A stretch of DNA of 64,000 bases. It comes from an uncultured Alphaproteobacteria bacterium (GTDB taxonomy: Bacteria > Pseudomonadota > Alphaproteobacteria > HIMB59). The notes beneath the pieces are model-generated. The model saw only the letters and a list, made by a program, of their open reading frames with translations, was not told the DNA's origin and did no database searches. Numbering within the stretch: the first letter of the stretch is position 1; each line of letters begins with the position of its first letter. This document shows, one piece after another, positions 43,214-54,386 of this stretch. The position numbers and the translations under genes were made by a program. Location of the stretch: contig CACJAI010000001.1 in the NCBI GenBank assembly GCA_902591315.1, positions 62,001-126,000 of the forward strand, in the 5' to 3' direction.

Positions 43214-44782
43214 TTGCCGGATAAAGTTTTAATATTTGATACTACTCTTAGAGATGGAGAGCAGTCTCCTGGAGCTTCGATGAATCAAGAAGAAAAACTC
43301 TCTATTGCTCGACTATTAGAGGAGTTAAAGGTTGACATAATTGAGGCTGGTTTTCCCATAGCATCAAAAGGCGACTTTAACTCAGTACAAGCAATTGCAA
43401 GCGAAATTAAGGACTGCCAGATAGCTGGATTAGCTAGGGCAAAACACGAGGATATTGAAACAGCTTGGAATGCTGTAAAAAAAGCGAAAAATCCAAGAAT
43501 TCACACTTTTATTGCCACAAGTCCAATTCATATGAAGTTTAAACTAAAGTTAACTGAAGATGATGTCTTAGAAAAAATTAAAGATAGCGTATCATTTGCG
43601 AGAAATTTATGCCCTAATATTGAGTGGAGTTGTGAAGATGGTGGGAGATCTTCAATTGATTTTCTATATAAATGCATAGAGTTGGCTATCGAAAGCGGGG
43701 CATCTACAATTAATATTCCTGACACAGTCGGCTATACTTTACCATTTGAATTCGGAGAGATTATAAAAAAAGTTAAAAATAATGTTCCTAATATTGATAA
43801 AGCAATAATTTCTGTTCATTGTCACAATGATTTGGGGTTAGCGGTTGCAAATTCTTTAAATGCAGTTGAAAATGGTGCAAGACAAATTGAATGTACAATA
43901 AATGGATTAGGAGAAAGAGCGGGTAATGCTGCACTAGAAGAAGTAGTAATGGCTATGAAAGTCAGATCAGATCTATTAAAAGTCCAATCTAATGTCAATA
44001 CGCGAGCCATTTCAAAAACATCAAAACTTGTATCATCAATTACAGGTTTTCCTGTTCAGCCTAATAAAGCGATTGTTGGCGCTAATGCCTTTGCTCATGA
44101 GTCAGGAATTCACCAAGATGGAGTCTTAAAAAATGTTCAAACTTATGAGATTATGTCACCAGAAACAATTGGTTTAAAGAAATCAAGTTTAGTGCTTGGT
44201 AAGCACTCTGGTAAACATGCATTCAAAGAAAAATTAAAAATTTTGGGATACGATGTCGGAGATAACTATATCAATGAGATCTTCGAAAAATTCAAGCATT
44301 TAGCTGATAAGAAAAAAGATGTTTATGATGAGGACATAATAGCATTGGTAGATGATACACACTTTAATCAATCAAATACTTTAAAACTAAAAAATTTAAG
44401 TATTATGTCTGGCACTAACTCTAAACATGTTGCATCTTTAGAATTAAAATTTAATGATGAGATTAAAGAGGTAAGTGGGTCTGGAAATGGACCTGTAGAT
44501 GCAGTATTCAGCTGTATTTCAAAAGTAGTAGGATTTTCACCAAAATTGGTCTTATATCACATAAATGCTATCACACCAGACTCTGATGCACAAGGTGAAG
44601 TCGCAGTAAAACTTGAGTATTCAAACAAAGAGTTCATTGGTAAAGCATCTGATATAGATATTATCGTAGCTTCTGCAAAATCTTATATCAATGCATGTAA
44701 TAAAATATTAAACTTTGAAAAAAATTCTAATTTGCAAGAAGGAGTTTCTGAGATTAGCATCTCAAATATCAAAGGAATTTAA
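43214..44782 (+). CDS. leuA: 2-isopropylmalate synthase LeuA, TTG start
   Basis: LeuA condenses acetyl-CoA with 2-oxoisovalerate, committing carbon to leucine. The 522-residue protein has the aldolase-like TIM barrel with FDTTLRDGEQSPGASM at the start, SVHCHNDLGLAVANSL metal-binding His residues near 205, NGLGERAGNAALEE, and the C-terminal allosteric LeuA dimer domain from about residue 385. The start codon is TTG at 43214, 2 bases after the ilvC stop. mreB follows without a gap. Confidence 0.96.
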   Translation: MPDKVLIFDTTLRDGEQSPGASMNQEEKLSIARLLEELKVDIIEAGFPIASKGDFNSVQAIASEIKDCQIAGLARAKHEDIETAWNAVKKAKNPRIHTFIATSPIHMKFKLKLTEDDVLEKIKDSVSFARNLCPNIEWSCEDGGRSSIDFLYKCIELAIESGASTINIPDTVGYTLPFEFGEIIKKVKNNVPNIDKAIISVHCHNDLGLAVANSLNAVENGARQIECTINGLGERAGNAALEEVVMAMKVRSDLLKVQSNVNTRAISKTSKLVSSITGFPVQPNKAIVGANAFAHESGIHQDGVLKNVQTYEIMSPETIGLKKSSLVLGKHSGKHAFKEKLKILGYDVGDNYINEIFEKFKHLADKKKDVYDEDIIALVDDTHFNQSNTLKLKNLSIMSGTNSKHVASLELKFNDEIKEVSGSGNGPVDAVFSCISKVVGFSPKLVLYHINAITPDSDAQGEVAVKLEYSNKEFIGKASDIDIIVASAKSYINACNKILNFEKNSNLQEGVSEISISNIKGI

Positions 44783-46569
<1,787 letters not shown>

Positions 46570-46577
<8 letters not shown>

Positions 46578-46998
46578 ACAATTTCTTGTTATTATCCTAT
46601 TTTTAATATACGGAAACTTTAATATTGTCATAAATGATATTGTTATTTTTTCACTGATAAATATAGCTTTTTTTACAGTTTTTAAGGAAAAAAATATTAA
46701 AATTATTGATATCTTTATATTTATCTTATCAACTTTTGTTATAGAGGTTTTTGTAGGATTGCCGATATTAATTAGCGTTGTGGTCTTGTTCATACCTCTT
46801 CTTATAATGAATTATTTTATTAGTAATTATAATTTTGGATTATTTATTAAATCATCAATTATTTTTTTACTTAGTTTTATTTGTTTCTACTCTTTCGATC
46901 AAACAATAGTGTTTAGATTACTAAATTTACAATATTTTATCTGTTTATTTATTTTAATTTTAATATTTTTAGGACTTTCAAATTATGGAAAAGAATAA
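46570..46998 (+). CDS. mreD: Probable rod-shape protein MreD
   Basis: The 142-residue protein is almost entirely hydrophobic, with about five membrane segments. The sequence is too diverged to name from motifs alone; the call rests on its position between mreC and mrdA, the fixed place of MreD, and on its size and topology, somewhat shorter than the usual 160-180 residues. It overlaps mreC by 8 bases and mrdA by 14. Confidence 0.75.
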
Positions 46999-48757
46999 GA
47001 CAAGTGAAGATAGTATAAAAATATTAAATAGAAGATCGTTCATCATCATAATATTTGGTGCTATTTTATCGTTAATAGTTTCTTTGAGATTATTTTCATT
47101 ACAGGTTATTAACTTTAAATTTTATAAAAAAAAATCAGTTGAAAATAAACTTTCTATAAAACTAACACCTCCTTTAAGGGGTGATATTTACGACTCTAGA
47201 AAAAATTTACTAGCTGGAAGTTCGTCATTGTATGAATTTGTAGTTTTTAAAAACTTAAGTAAAAAGCATTTTCAAGAAATTAGAAAACTTGATGGTCTTA
47301 TTAAGTTAAATTTAAATTTAGACAAAATATCAAAACAATTAAAAAAATATAATGATTACTCTGGCTTTAGTTTAAGTAGAGCCTCTTGGGAACAGATAGT
47401 AGAATTTGAAAAAAATAAATTTTTATTTAATTCTATAAAAATTATTGAATCAAAAAAAAGATATTATCCATATCAAAATTTTTCACAAATTATAGGCTAT
47501 ATGGGTCAAACCACACAATCATCTGAACTTTACTCACAAGGTGTATATCATTTAGAAAAAAGTTATGAACAACATTTAAGGGGCATACCAGGTAAAATAT
47601 TTAGTGAAGTTAACGCTAAAGGCAAAATTATTAGAGAAATATCTATTGAAAAATCAATTAAAGGCAATGATTTAGACTTAACTTTAGATTTAACTCTTCA
47701 AAATTATGCTCAATCTCAGCTCCCCTTGGACAAAAAAGGATCTATTGTTGTTATCAGTGTTTCAGACGGGTCAATCTTGTCAATGAACTCCAATCCTACT
47801 TTTGATGCACAAATTTTTGAGGATAGAGTAAATAATAAAATTAAAGATTTACTTAAAGATGATCAGAAACCACTTTTTAATCGTGCTTTCTCTGGTTTCT
47901 ATCCTCCAGGCTCTGTGTTTAAACCTATCTCTGCTTTAGTTGGCCTTCAACGAAATTTAATTGACTCCCAAAAAGAAGTTTTTTGCAAAGGACACTCCTC
48001 ATTAGGCGATAGAAATTATTATTGTTGGAAAAAAGAGGGGCACGGAAAAGTTAATCTCAAAAAAGCCATAAAAGAGTCTTGTGATGTATATTTTTATGAA
48101 TTAGCCAAAAAAATAAATATTGATGATATAGCCGGCTTATCTAGCAATTTAGGTTTGAATAAAGAGTATGACATTGGTTTATCAAACTTAGGAAAAGGAC
48201 TTATTCCTAATAAAAAATGGAAAAAAGCTTTTTTAGATGAAAATTGGTATCAAGGCGAGACGTTAATTACTTGTATCGGACAAGGGTACAATCAAACATC
48301 TCCGCTACAGCTTGCAACACTATATTCTGCTTTATTAAATGGAGGAAAATATCCAATACCTAAACTTGATAAAAATGCTCCTACAAGATTTACAGGTAAA
48401 TTACTAAACAAAGAGCATAAAAAAATTATAATTAATTCTCTTAACGCTGTTGTTCAAGAGCCAAGAGGAACAGCACATAAATTGAGTATATCTAATCCAG
48501 AATTTGTTAAAATTGGAGGTAAAACAGGAACTTCTCAAGTAATTAGAATTAAAGAGAGTGAAAGAGAGGATGATCAGTATAAATCAAAGGAAATAGAAGA
48601 GAGATTTAAAGATCACTCAGTATTTGTTGGATATGCCCCATTTGATAAGCCAAAATATATAGCCTCAGTTATTATTGAAAATGGTGGATCTGGATCAGCA
48701 GTAGCCGCTCCAATTGCCCATAAGATCCTAGATTTTGCTTTTAAAAATAATGTTTAA
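46985..48757 (+). CDS. mrdA: Penicillin-binding protein 2 (elongation transpeptidase)
   Basis: The 590-residue class B PBP cross-links peptidoglycan during elongation. It has a single N-terminal membrane helix (about residues 15-38), the PBP dimer domain, and a transpeptidase domain with SxxK at GSVFKPISA (Ser about 310), SxN-type SCDVYFYELA and KTG at GGKTGTSQVIR. It sits with RodA, its glycosyltransferase partner, downstream. Confidence 0.96.
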   Translation: MEKNKTSEDSIKILNRRSFIIIIFGAILSLIVSLRLFSLQVINFKFYKKKSVENKLSIKLTPPLRGDIYDSRKNLLAGSSSLYEFVVFKNLSKKHFQEIRKLDGLIKLNLNLDKISKQLKKYNDYSGFSLSRASWEQIVEFEKNKFLFNSIKIIESKKRYYPYQNFSQIIGYMGQTTQSSELYSQGVYHLEKSYEQHLRGIPGKIFSEVNAKGKIIREISIEKSIKGNDLDLTLDLTLQNYAQSQLPLDKKGSIVVISVSDGSILSMNSNPTFDAQIFEDRVNNKIKDLLKDDQKPLFNRAFSGFYPPGSVFKPISALVGLQRNLIDSQKEVFCKGHSSLGDRNYYCWKKEGHGKVNLKKAIKESCDVYFYELAKKINIDDIAGLSSNLGLNKEYDIGLSNLGKGLIPNKKWKKAFLDENWYQGETLITCIGQGYNQTSPLQLATLYSALLNGGKYPIPKLDKNAPTRFTGKLLNKEHKKIIINSLNAVVQEPRGTAHKLSISNPEFVKIGGKTGTSQVIRIKESEREDDQYKSKEIEERFKDHSVFVGYAPFDKPKYIASVIIENGGSGSAVAAPIAHKILDFAFKNNV

Positions 48758-49853
48758 GGAATTTAAAAGTATTTTTAACATAAATTGGATTTATGTTTTT
48801 GTACTTTTTATAATTTTTTGGATTGGAGAGATCAATCTTTACTCAGCTGCTGACGGTTCTCTTAATCCATGGGCATCAAATCAATTAATAAGATTTGTAT
48901 TTTTTCTACCTTTATTTTTTTTAATAATAATGTTGGAGCCAAAGTTTATTTTTAATTTTGCAGAGTTTTTTTTAATTTTAGTTTTGATCGGTCTGATAAC
49001 TACATTAATCTTTGGTTATACAGGGATGGGCGCTACTAGATGGATAAGAATAGCTGGATTTAATTTACAAGTATCGGAATTTACCAAAATAGCTTTGGTC
49101 ATATTCTTGGCTAAGTACTTTCACAAACTCAATGCCGAAAAGACTATAGGCCTGATTAAATCAATATTACCCCTCGTTGTATCAATATTATTTTTCATAT
49201 TGGTTGCTATTCAACCAGATTTAGGAACTGCTGTAATTATTTTAAGTTTAGGCCTAGTAGTTATTTTCTACGCAGGCATTAAACTAATATATCCTTTATT
49301 GTCATTAGGTCTAATTTTATCGATAAGTCCAATTTTATGGACATTTTTAGAGCCTTACCAACAAAATAGAATACAAATTTTTTTAAACCCTGACCTAGAC
49401 CCACTTGGAAAGGGCTATCATATTATTCAATCTAAGATTGCAATAGGATCTGGCGGGCTTAAAGGTAATGGTTTTCTTGAGGGTTCCCAAAGTAGCCTAG
49501 ATTTTCTTCCAGAAAAAGAGACAGATTTTGTTTTTGCAATTTTTTCCGAACAGTTTGGTTTCACAGGGTCTATATTATTAATTTCACTTTTCTTTATCAT
49601 GTTTTTAATTCCAGTTTTAAAAACATATAAACTCACACAGGTTTTTAATAAAATAATCTTATTTGTATTATCTTTTAAAATTTTTTTTGAATTTCTCATA
49701 AATATATCTATGACCATAGGTATCTTACCAGTTGTTGGAGTAGCATTACCTTTTATGTCTTACGGAGGAAGTTCTTTGTTGAGTAATTTATTAATTTGTG
49801 CACTATTATTAAACTTTATGTCTATCAACGAAAATAAGAGAATGTTTTCATGA
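48750..49853 (+). CDS. rodA: Peptidoglycan glycosyltransferase RodA
   Basis: The 367-residue SEDS protein polymerises glycan strands with PBP2. It has about ten membrane helices and the conserved blocks GATRWIRIAGFNLQVSEFTKIALVIFLAKY, QPDLGTAVII, GSGGLKGNGFLEGSQSSLDFLPEKETDFVFA and GIALPF-like GVALPFMSYGGSS near the end. I choose the ATG at 48750 over a TTG 15 bases upstream because it is the better codon and gives an 8-base overlap like those elsewhere in the operon. Confidence 0.94.
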   Translation: MFKEFKSIFNINWIYVFVLFIIFWIGEINLYSAADGSLNPWASNQLIRFVFFLPLFFLIIMLEPKFIFNFAEFFLILVLIGLITTLIFGYTGMGATRWIRIAGFNLQVSEFTKIALVIFLAKYFHKLNAEKTIGLIKSILPLVVSILFFILVAIQPDLGTAVIILSLGLVVIFYAGIKLIYPLLSLGLILSISPILWTFLEPYQQNRIQIFLNPDLDPLGKGYHIIQSKIAIGSGGLKGNGFLEGSQSSLDFLPEKETDFVFAIFSEQFGFTGSILLISLFFIMFLIPVLKTYKLTQVFNKIILFVLSFKIFFEFLINISMTIGILPVVGVALPFMSYGGSSLLSNLLICALLLNFMSINENKRMFS

Positions 49854-50200
49854 AAACAATCGTAAGAAGACCTTGGGGATCGTATCTTGTCCTTGGTAAA
49901 TCAAAGAATTTTTTAATTAAAAAAATTATTGTAAAACCAGAGGGAGTTTTATCATACCAATCTCACAAGTTTAGATCAGAACATTGGATAATTATTGAGG
50001 GTAAAGCAACTATAATCATAAACAATCGTACATATTATAAGTCAGAAAATGAAAACATATATATACCTAAAAAATCTAAACATAGGGTTTTAAATGAGAG
50101 CTCAAAAAAGAAATTAGTTTTAATTGAAGTGCAAACAGGAAGTAAATTTTTGGAGTCAGATATTAAAAGATATTCTGATATTTATGGAAGAAAAAATTGA
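49850..50200 (+). CDS. Cupin, mannose-6-phosphate isomerase type II-like domain
   Basis: The 116-residue protein is a stand-alone version of the cupin found at the C-terminus of ManC (mannose-1-phosphate guanylyltransferase/isomerase). It has RPWGSYLVL, LSYQSHKFRSEHWIIIEGKA (metal-binding His and Glu) and SKHRVLNESSKKKLVLIEVQTG. It could isomerise fructose-6-phosphate to mannose-6-phosphate for surface sugars, or be a non-catalytic relative. It overlaps rodA by 4 bases and the next gene by 4. Confidence 0.82.
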   Translation: MKTIVRRPWGSYLVLGKSKNFLIKKIIVKPEGVLSYQSHKFRSEHWIIIEGKATIIINNRTYYKSENENIYIPKKSKHRVLNESSKKKLVLIEVQTGSKFLESDIKRYSDIYGRKN

Positions 50201-50586
50201 AAATATTAGCTGAAATATCTGTAGGTGAGCTTTTTGATAAAATTACTATATTAAATATAAAATTAAAAAAAATTAATGATCCTAAAAAATTAAAGAACAT
50301 TAAAATCGAGCTAGATGCCTTAATAGCGCAAAGTAATAAAATAATTTTAAAAGACGACGGAATATTAAAAAAACATATAAAAAATCTGCAAAATATAAAT
50401 GAAGAACTTTGGGATATAGAAAATACCAAAAGAGAATGTGAGGCTAATAAAGAATTTGGAGATATTTTTATAAAAATATCAAGAGACGTACACTTTAAAA
50501 ATGATATTAGGGCATCAATAAAAAAAGAAATTAATTTTTTGTCTGACTCAAAGATAACAGAAGAGAAAGAATACTCTAAGTATTAA
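50197..50586 (+). CDS. DUF6165-like protein
   Basis: The 129-residue protein starts MKILAEISVGELFDKITILNIKLKKI and is mostly alpha-helical and charged, with a late KISRDVHFKNDIRASIKKEIN. This matches small DUF6165 proteins often found near LPS or sugar-nucleotide genes. The start is a TTG inside the TTGA overlap with the cupin stop. It runs 11 bases into the end of the convergent apt gene. The role is unknown. Confidence 0.72.
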   Translation: MKILAEISVGELFDKITILNIKLKKINDPKKLKNIKIELDALIAQSNKIILKDDGILKKHIKNLQNINEELWDIENTKRECEANKEFGDIFIKISRDVHFKNDIRASIKKEINFLSDSKITEEKEYSKY

Positions 50587-51094
50587 CCTTATTTAAACTT
50601 ATAAGTTTATTTTTAATTTTTTCTCTACCACCAAGAAAACTTAATTCTAAGAGTACTACTATACCTTTAATACTAGCTTTAGTTTTTTTAATTAGTTTCA
50701 TTGATGCACGTATTGTCCCACTAGTTGCAAAAATATCATCAATAATCACAACTTTATCTGAATTTTTAATCATATCACTTTGAATTTCTAATTGATTAGT
50801 GCCATACTCAAGTTTGTAACTTGTATTAAATGTTTTGCCTGGTAATTTTCCTTTTTTTCTAATCATTACTAACTTTTTTTTTAATTTGTATGCGATGGCT
50901 GAAGCAAAAATAAATCCTCTTGAGTCTATCCCAACTACAGTGTTAGCATTTAATTTAATTACCTCCTTTGACATTGAGTTAACAACTCTGTTAAAAACTT
51001 TAGGATTTGATAAAATTGTCGAAATATCGTAAAAAGCGATACCTTTTTTCGGAAAGTCTTTTATAATTCGAATACGTTTTAAATCATTATTCAT
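50576..51094 (-). CDS. apt: Adenine phosphoribosyltransferase
   Basis: Apt salvages adenine to AMP with PRPP. The protein is 172 residues from the ATG whose complement is 51092-51094, where family similarity begins (RIRIIKDFPKKGIAFYDIST); the open frame continues 13 codons upstream but that part overlaps panB. The PRPP-binding motif VVIIDDIFATSGTIRASM and GIDSRGFIFASAIAYKL are present. Its start codon shares two bases with the panB start codon on the other strand. Confidence 0.92.
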   Translation of the reverse strand: MNNDLKRIRIIKDFPKKGIAFYDISTILSNPKVFNRVVNSMSKEVIKLNANTVVGIDSRGFIFASAIAYKLKKKLVMIRKKGKLPGKTFNTSYKLEYGTNQLEIQSDMIKNSDKVVIIDDIFATSGTIRASMKLIKKTKASIKGIVVLLELSFLGGREKIKNKLISLNKVNT

Positions 51095-51881
51095 GAAAAG
51101 GTCAATTAAATCAGTATTTAATAAAAAAAACAAAAAAAAAATTATTTGTCTAACATCTTATAGCTACAATTATACAAAAATTATTGATGATTTAGTTGAT
51201 GTTGTTTTAGTTGGTGACTCAATGAGTAACGTGCTGTATGGAATGGACTCAACAAGAACTATTGACGATCAAATTATGATCAATCATGCTACTGCAGTAA
51301 AAAAAGGTGCAGATAAATCCCTGGTTTTTTTCGATTTGCCCTATAATAAAAATTTTAGTGAGTCCAATACTGTAAAACGTGTCTTATCCATTATGAAAAA
51401 AACTTTATGTGATGGTGTTAAAATTGAGGGTAATACTGAATTAGAAGATGTAATTAAGTATTTGAAGAAAAAAAAAATTCCTGTGATGGCACATTTAGGC
51501 TTACAACCACAGAAATTTAGCAGTACAAAAAAATTCAAAATATATGGAAAAAAGAAAGAGGATTTAAATAAAATTATTTCTGACTCATTGTGTTTAGAAA
51601 AGGCAGGTGCTGTATCCATCCTATTGGAGGGAATGTTAACAAAAATAGCAAAGCAAGTTACTAAAGTCCTATCAATACCTACAATTGGAATTGGTGCCTC
51701 TGAGTTTTGTGATGGTCAAATATTAGTATCTGAGGATATGCTTGGAATGTATGGAAATAATCATCCAAAATTTGTTAAAAGATATGAAGATTTATCGAAA
51801 AATATTAAAATTGCTGTAAAAAAATACTCTAGAGAGGTAAATAAAAATAAATTTCCAAATAAAAAATTTAGATATGACTAA
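51093..51881 (+). CDS. panB: 3-methyl-2-oxobutanoate hydroxymethyltransferase PanB
   Basis: PanB makes ketopantoate from 2-oxoisovalerate, the ilv pathway intermediate, on the way to pantothenate and CoA. The 262 residues include LVGDSMSNVLYGMDSTRTI (metal and substrate site), PVMAHLGLQPQKF, KAGAVSILLEGM and IPTIGIGAS. The ATG at 51093 overlaps the apt start codon, and there is no ribosome site, so the mRNA may be leaderless or promoters lie inside apt. It converges with the prenyl synthase by 4 bases. Confidence 0.94.
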   Translation: MKRSIKSVFNKKNKKKIICLTSYSYNYTKIIDDLVDVVLVGDSMSNVLYGMDSTRTIDDQIMINHATAVKKGADKSLVFFDLPYNKNFSESNTVKRVLSIMKKTLCDGVKIEGNTELEDVIKYLKKKKIPVMAHLGLQPQKFSSTKKFKIYGKKKEDLNKIISDSLCLEKAGAVSILLEGMLTKIAKQVTKVLSIPTIGIGASEFCDGQILVSEDMLGMYGNNHPKFVKRYEDLSKNIKIAVKKYSREVNKNKFPNKKFRYD

Positions 51882-52876
51882 TAAGTTCTATTAATTGAAC
51901 TTATTAGAAGATTTATAAAAAGATCTTTTTGATAACCCTTAAATAGTTTTAATATCTTTAAAGATTTTTTATTATATTTATCACAGAAAGTTTTTACATC
52001 ATCATTAATTTTATATTTTTTCATTAAACTCATTATTTCCGTATAATCATTTTTTAATCTTTTGCTTTTGTTAAATATTTTTTTTACAAAATTAACTTCT
52101 GTATTATTTGATTTTTTTAAGAGTAATATAATTGGAAGAGTAATTTTCCCTTCATAAAAATCTTTACCATTCTTTTTACCTGTTACTCTTTTTCCAAAAT
52201 AATCAAGGTAATCATCCATGATTTGAAATATAATTCCAAAATACAATCCTAATTTATTCAAACTTGAAATTATTTTTAAATTTTTACCAGTTAAAATGGC
52301 AGGAATTTTCATTGATGCTGCAAATAATTCTGCAGTTTTTAAGGATATAATCTCTATATATTTACTTTCAGAGATATGAATATTATTTTCATGAGTGAGT
52401 TGCAAAAATTCTCCCTCAGAAATTTTACTACTTACTTGAGACAGTGATGCCATTGCTTTTAAAGAATTAGCTTTTGTCATTAATTGAAACGACTTTGAAA
52501 ATAAAAAGTCACCAAACAAAACACTAAATTTATTACTCCATATAGAGTTAATACTCTTTTGGCCTCTTCGTAATTTACTCTCATCAATTACATCATCATG
52601 CAGTAGGGTAGCTCCATGAATGAATTCGATTGCAGCAGACATATCAATATCGCTCGATATTTGTGAGTAATCTTTATTTATCATTTTACTTGATAACAAA
52701 CATATAACTGGGCGTAATTGTTTTCCCCTCTTCTTAAAAAAATAATTACCTAATTTTGGTATAATAGGGACATTACTAACTAAAAATCTATCAAGCTCTT
52801 TATTAGTTTTAACTAACTTTACATTAATTTCTTTATGAATTAACTTTATGGTTTGTTCAAAACTAATTTTTGGCAT
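51878..52876 (-). CDS. Long-chain polyprenyl diphosphate synthase (IspB-like)
   Basis: The 332-residue trans-prenyltransferase builds the ubiquinone side chain. It has the first Asp-rich motif LLHDDVIDESKLRRG near residue 91 and the second QIMDDYLDYFG near residue 220. The small-residue pattern before the first motif (EFIHGATLLHDD) suggests a long product, octaprenyl or decaprenyl. The length is normal. Its start lies 5 bases from the ATG of the divergent methyltransferase gene. Confidence 0.92.
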   Translation of the reverse strand: MPKISFEQTIKLIHKEINVKLVKTNKELDRFLVSNVPIIPKLGNYFFKKRGKQLRPVICLLSSKMINKDYSQISSDIDMSAAIEFIHGATLLHDDVIDESKLRRGQKSINSIWSNKFSVLFGDFLFSKSFQLMTKANSLKAMASLSQVSSKISEGEFLQLTHENNIHISESKYIEIISLKTAELFAASMKIPAILTGKNLKIISSLNKLGLYFGIIFQIMDDYLDYFGKRVTGKKNGKDFYEGKITLPIILLLKKSNNTEVNFVKKIFNKSKRLKNDYTEIMSLMKKYKINDDVKTFCDKYNKKSLKILKLFKGYQKDLFINLLISSINRTY

Positions 52877-52881
52877 TTACT

Positions 52882-53589
52882 ATGATCTTATACTCCAAAG
52901 ATTTTCTACTAGATGGTAAAATTGTATATTATCAATTAAAGAAAGGCTATAGGAGTGGTATTGAGCCTATTATTTTAGCTTCTTATGCAAAAAAAAAGCA
53001 CAATAAAATTTTAGATATGGGATCTGGTTGTGGTTCTATTTCCCTAATTGCTGCTTATAGAAATCCAGAATCTGAAGTCATTGGTTTTGAAAAAAATGAA
53101 ACTCACCATAAAATTTCAATTTTAAATCATAAAGAGAATAATTTTAAAAATTTAAAATTTATAATTCATGACAATTGTATTTTTGATAAAAAATATGAGA
53201 GTTACTTTGATTTAATTTTATCAAATCCTCCTTTTTATTTTGCTGATAAAGTAATAAAGTCCAAAAATCCCTCCATCAATGCCTCAAAATATATAACTGA
53301 GTCAAATTTGGAAAAATGGATTAATAACATAATTCTCTATTTAAAGATAAAAGGAACAGCATTTATAATAAACAGATTTGAAAACGTGGATTTTATGTTA
53401 GATATATTGAAAAAATTTAATCTAGAAGTGATTATAACACCCTTATTATCTTTTGAAGGGACAAAACCTAAAAATGCCCTTTTAAAAATCACTAAAAGTA
53501 ATTATTTTATAGAGAAAACATCAAATGCAATTATAATCCACGATAATTTATCAAAGTACTCTAAAGATATAGAAAAATGGTTTAAATAA
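52882..53589 (+). CDS. TrmN6-like tRNA/rRNA N6-adenine methyltransferase
   Basis: The 235-residue class I methyltransferase has motif I LDMGSGCGSISLIAAYRNP near residues 41-59 and the N6-adenine catalytic motif NPPFYF near residue 114. Both match the TrmN6/YfiC family that methylates A37 of tRNA-Val. I start at the ATG 52882; a TTG at 52870 would add four residues and overlap the divergent prenyl synthase. It overlaps the next gene by 1 base. Confidence 0.85.
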   Translation: MILYSKDFLLDGKIVYYQLKKGYRSGIEPIILASYAKKKHNKILDMGSGCGSISLIAAYRNPESEVIGFEKNETHHKISILNHKENNFKNLKFIIHDNCIFDKKYESYFDLILSNPPFYFADKVIKSKNPSINASKYITESNLEKWINNIILYLKIKGTAFIINRFENVDFMLDILKKFNLEVIITPLLSFEGTKPKNALLKITKSNYFIEKTSNAIIIHDNLSKYSKDIEKWFK

Positions 53590-54383
53590 TGTTCAGTTCT
53601 AATAAAACAATAATATCAATAGACCTCAAAGGAATGATTGCATCTGGAAGTAGAGCGCCATTAAATATGGACAATCTAAATGGACTTTTTATAAAAATAA
53701 TGAAAATGAAATTTGATGCACTATCAATCGTTATTAACTCTCCTGGTGGCTCTCCAGTGCAATCATCTTTAATTGCACAAAAAATAAGAGAAATATCAGA
53801 TAAGAAAAAAGTTAAATGTTATTGTTTCGTAGAGGATGTTGCTGCATCCGGTGGGTATTGGCTTGCATGTGCAGCAGATGAGTTATATGCAGATGTAAAT
53901 TCTATTGTTGGTTCAATAGGTGTTATATCAGGTGGTTTTGGATTTACGGACCTAATTAAAAAAATAGGTGTAGAGAGAAGGATATTTACAGCTGGAGAGA
54001 ATAAAAGCTTTTTGGATCCATTTTTAAAAGTAAATAGAAAAGATGAAGAAAAATTGAAAAAACTTCAAAAGCTAATACACGAAAATTTTATTGATTGGGT
54101 ATCCTCGAGAAGAAAAAAGAAAATTAGTGATAAAAATAAAAAAATTATATTCTCTGGTTCCTTTTGGTTAGCTAATGAGGCAAAAGAATTAGGTTTAATT
54201 GATGGAATTGCATCTGAGTCATCTTTTTTTAAAAGTAAATTTGGTGAAAAGACTAAAATTAAAAAAATAAAACAACCAAAGTCTCTAAAACAAAAGCTTG
54301 GTCTTGGTATTAATTCTTTAAATAGTGAGGATTTAATTACTAAATTAAAAGAAGAGTTTCTTTTTAACAAATTTGGTATCTGA
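53589..54383 (+). CDS. S49-family serine protease (SppA/SohB-like)
   Basis: The 264-residue protein resembles the catalytic half of signal peptide peptidase SppA. INSPGGSPVQSSLIA marks the fold, the nucleophile lies in FVEDVAASGGYWLACAADELYA (Ser near residue 91), and the catalytic Lys in TAGENKSFLDPF near residue 141. No transmembrane anchor or signal peptide is visible, unlike most SppA proteins, so it may be a cytoplasmic short form. It lies between the methyltransferase and glycyl-tRNA synthetase genes, same strand. Confidence 0.88.
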   Translation: MFSSNKTIISIDLKGMIASGSRAPLNMDNLNGLFIKIMKMKFDALSIVINSPGGSPVQSSLIAQKIREISDKKKVKCYCFVEDVAASGGYWLACAADELYADVNSIVGSIGVISGGFGFTDLIKKIGVERRIFTAGENKSFLDPFLKVNRKDEEKLKKLQKLIHENFIDWVSSRRKKKISDKNKKIIFSGSFWLANEAKELGLIDGIASESSFFKSKFGEKTKIKKIKQPKSLKQKLGLGINSLNSEDLITKLKEEFLFNKFGI

Positions 54384-54386
54384 TCA

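Noticed and set aside
51095-51133. Upstream extension of Apt
   Set aside because: Family similarity begins at the ATG at 51094, and the extension lies wholly within panB coding sequence.
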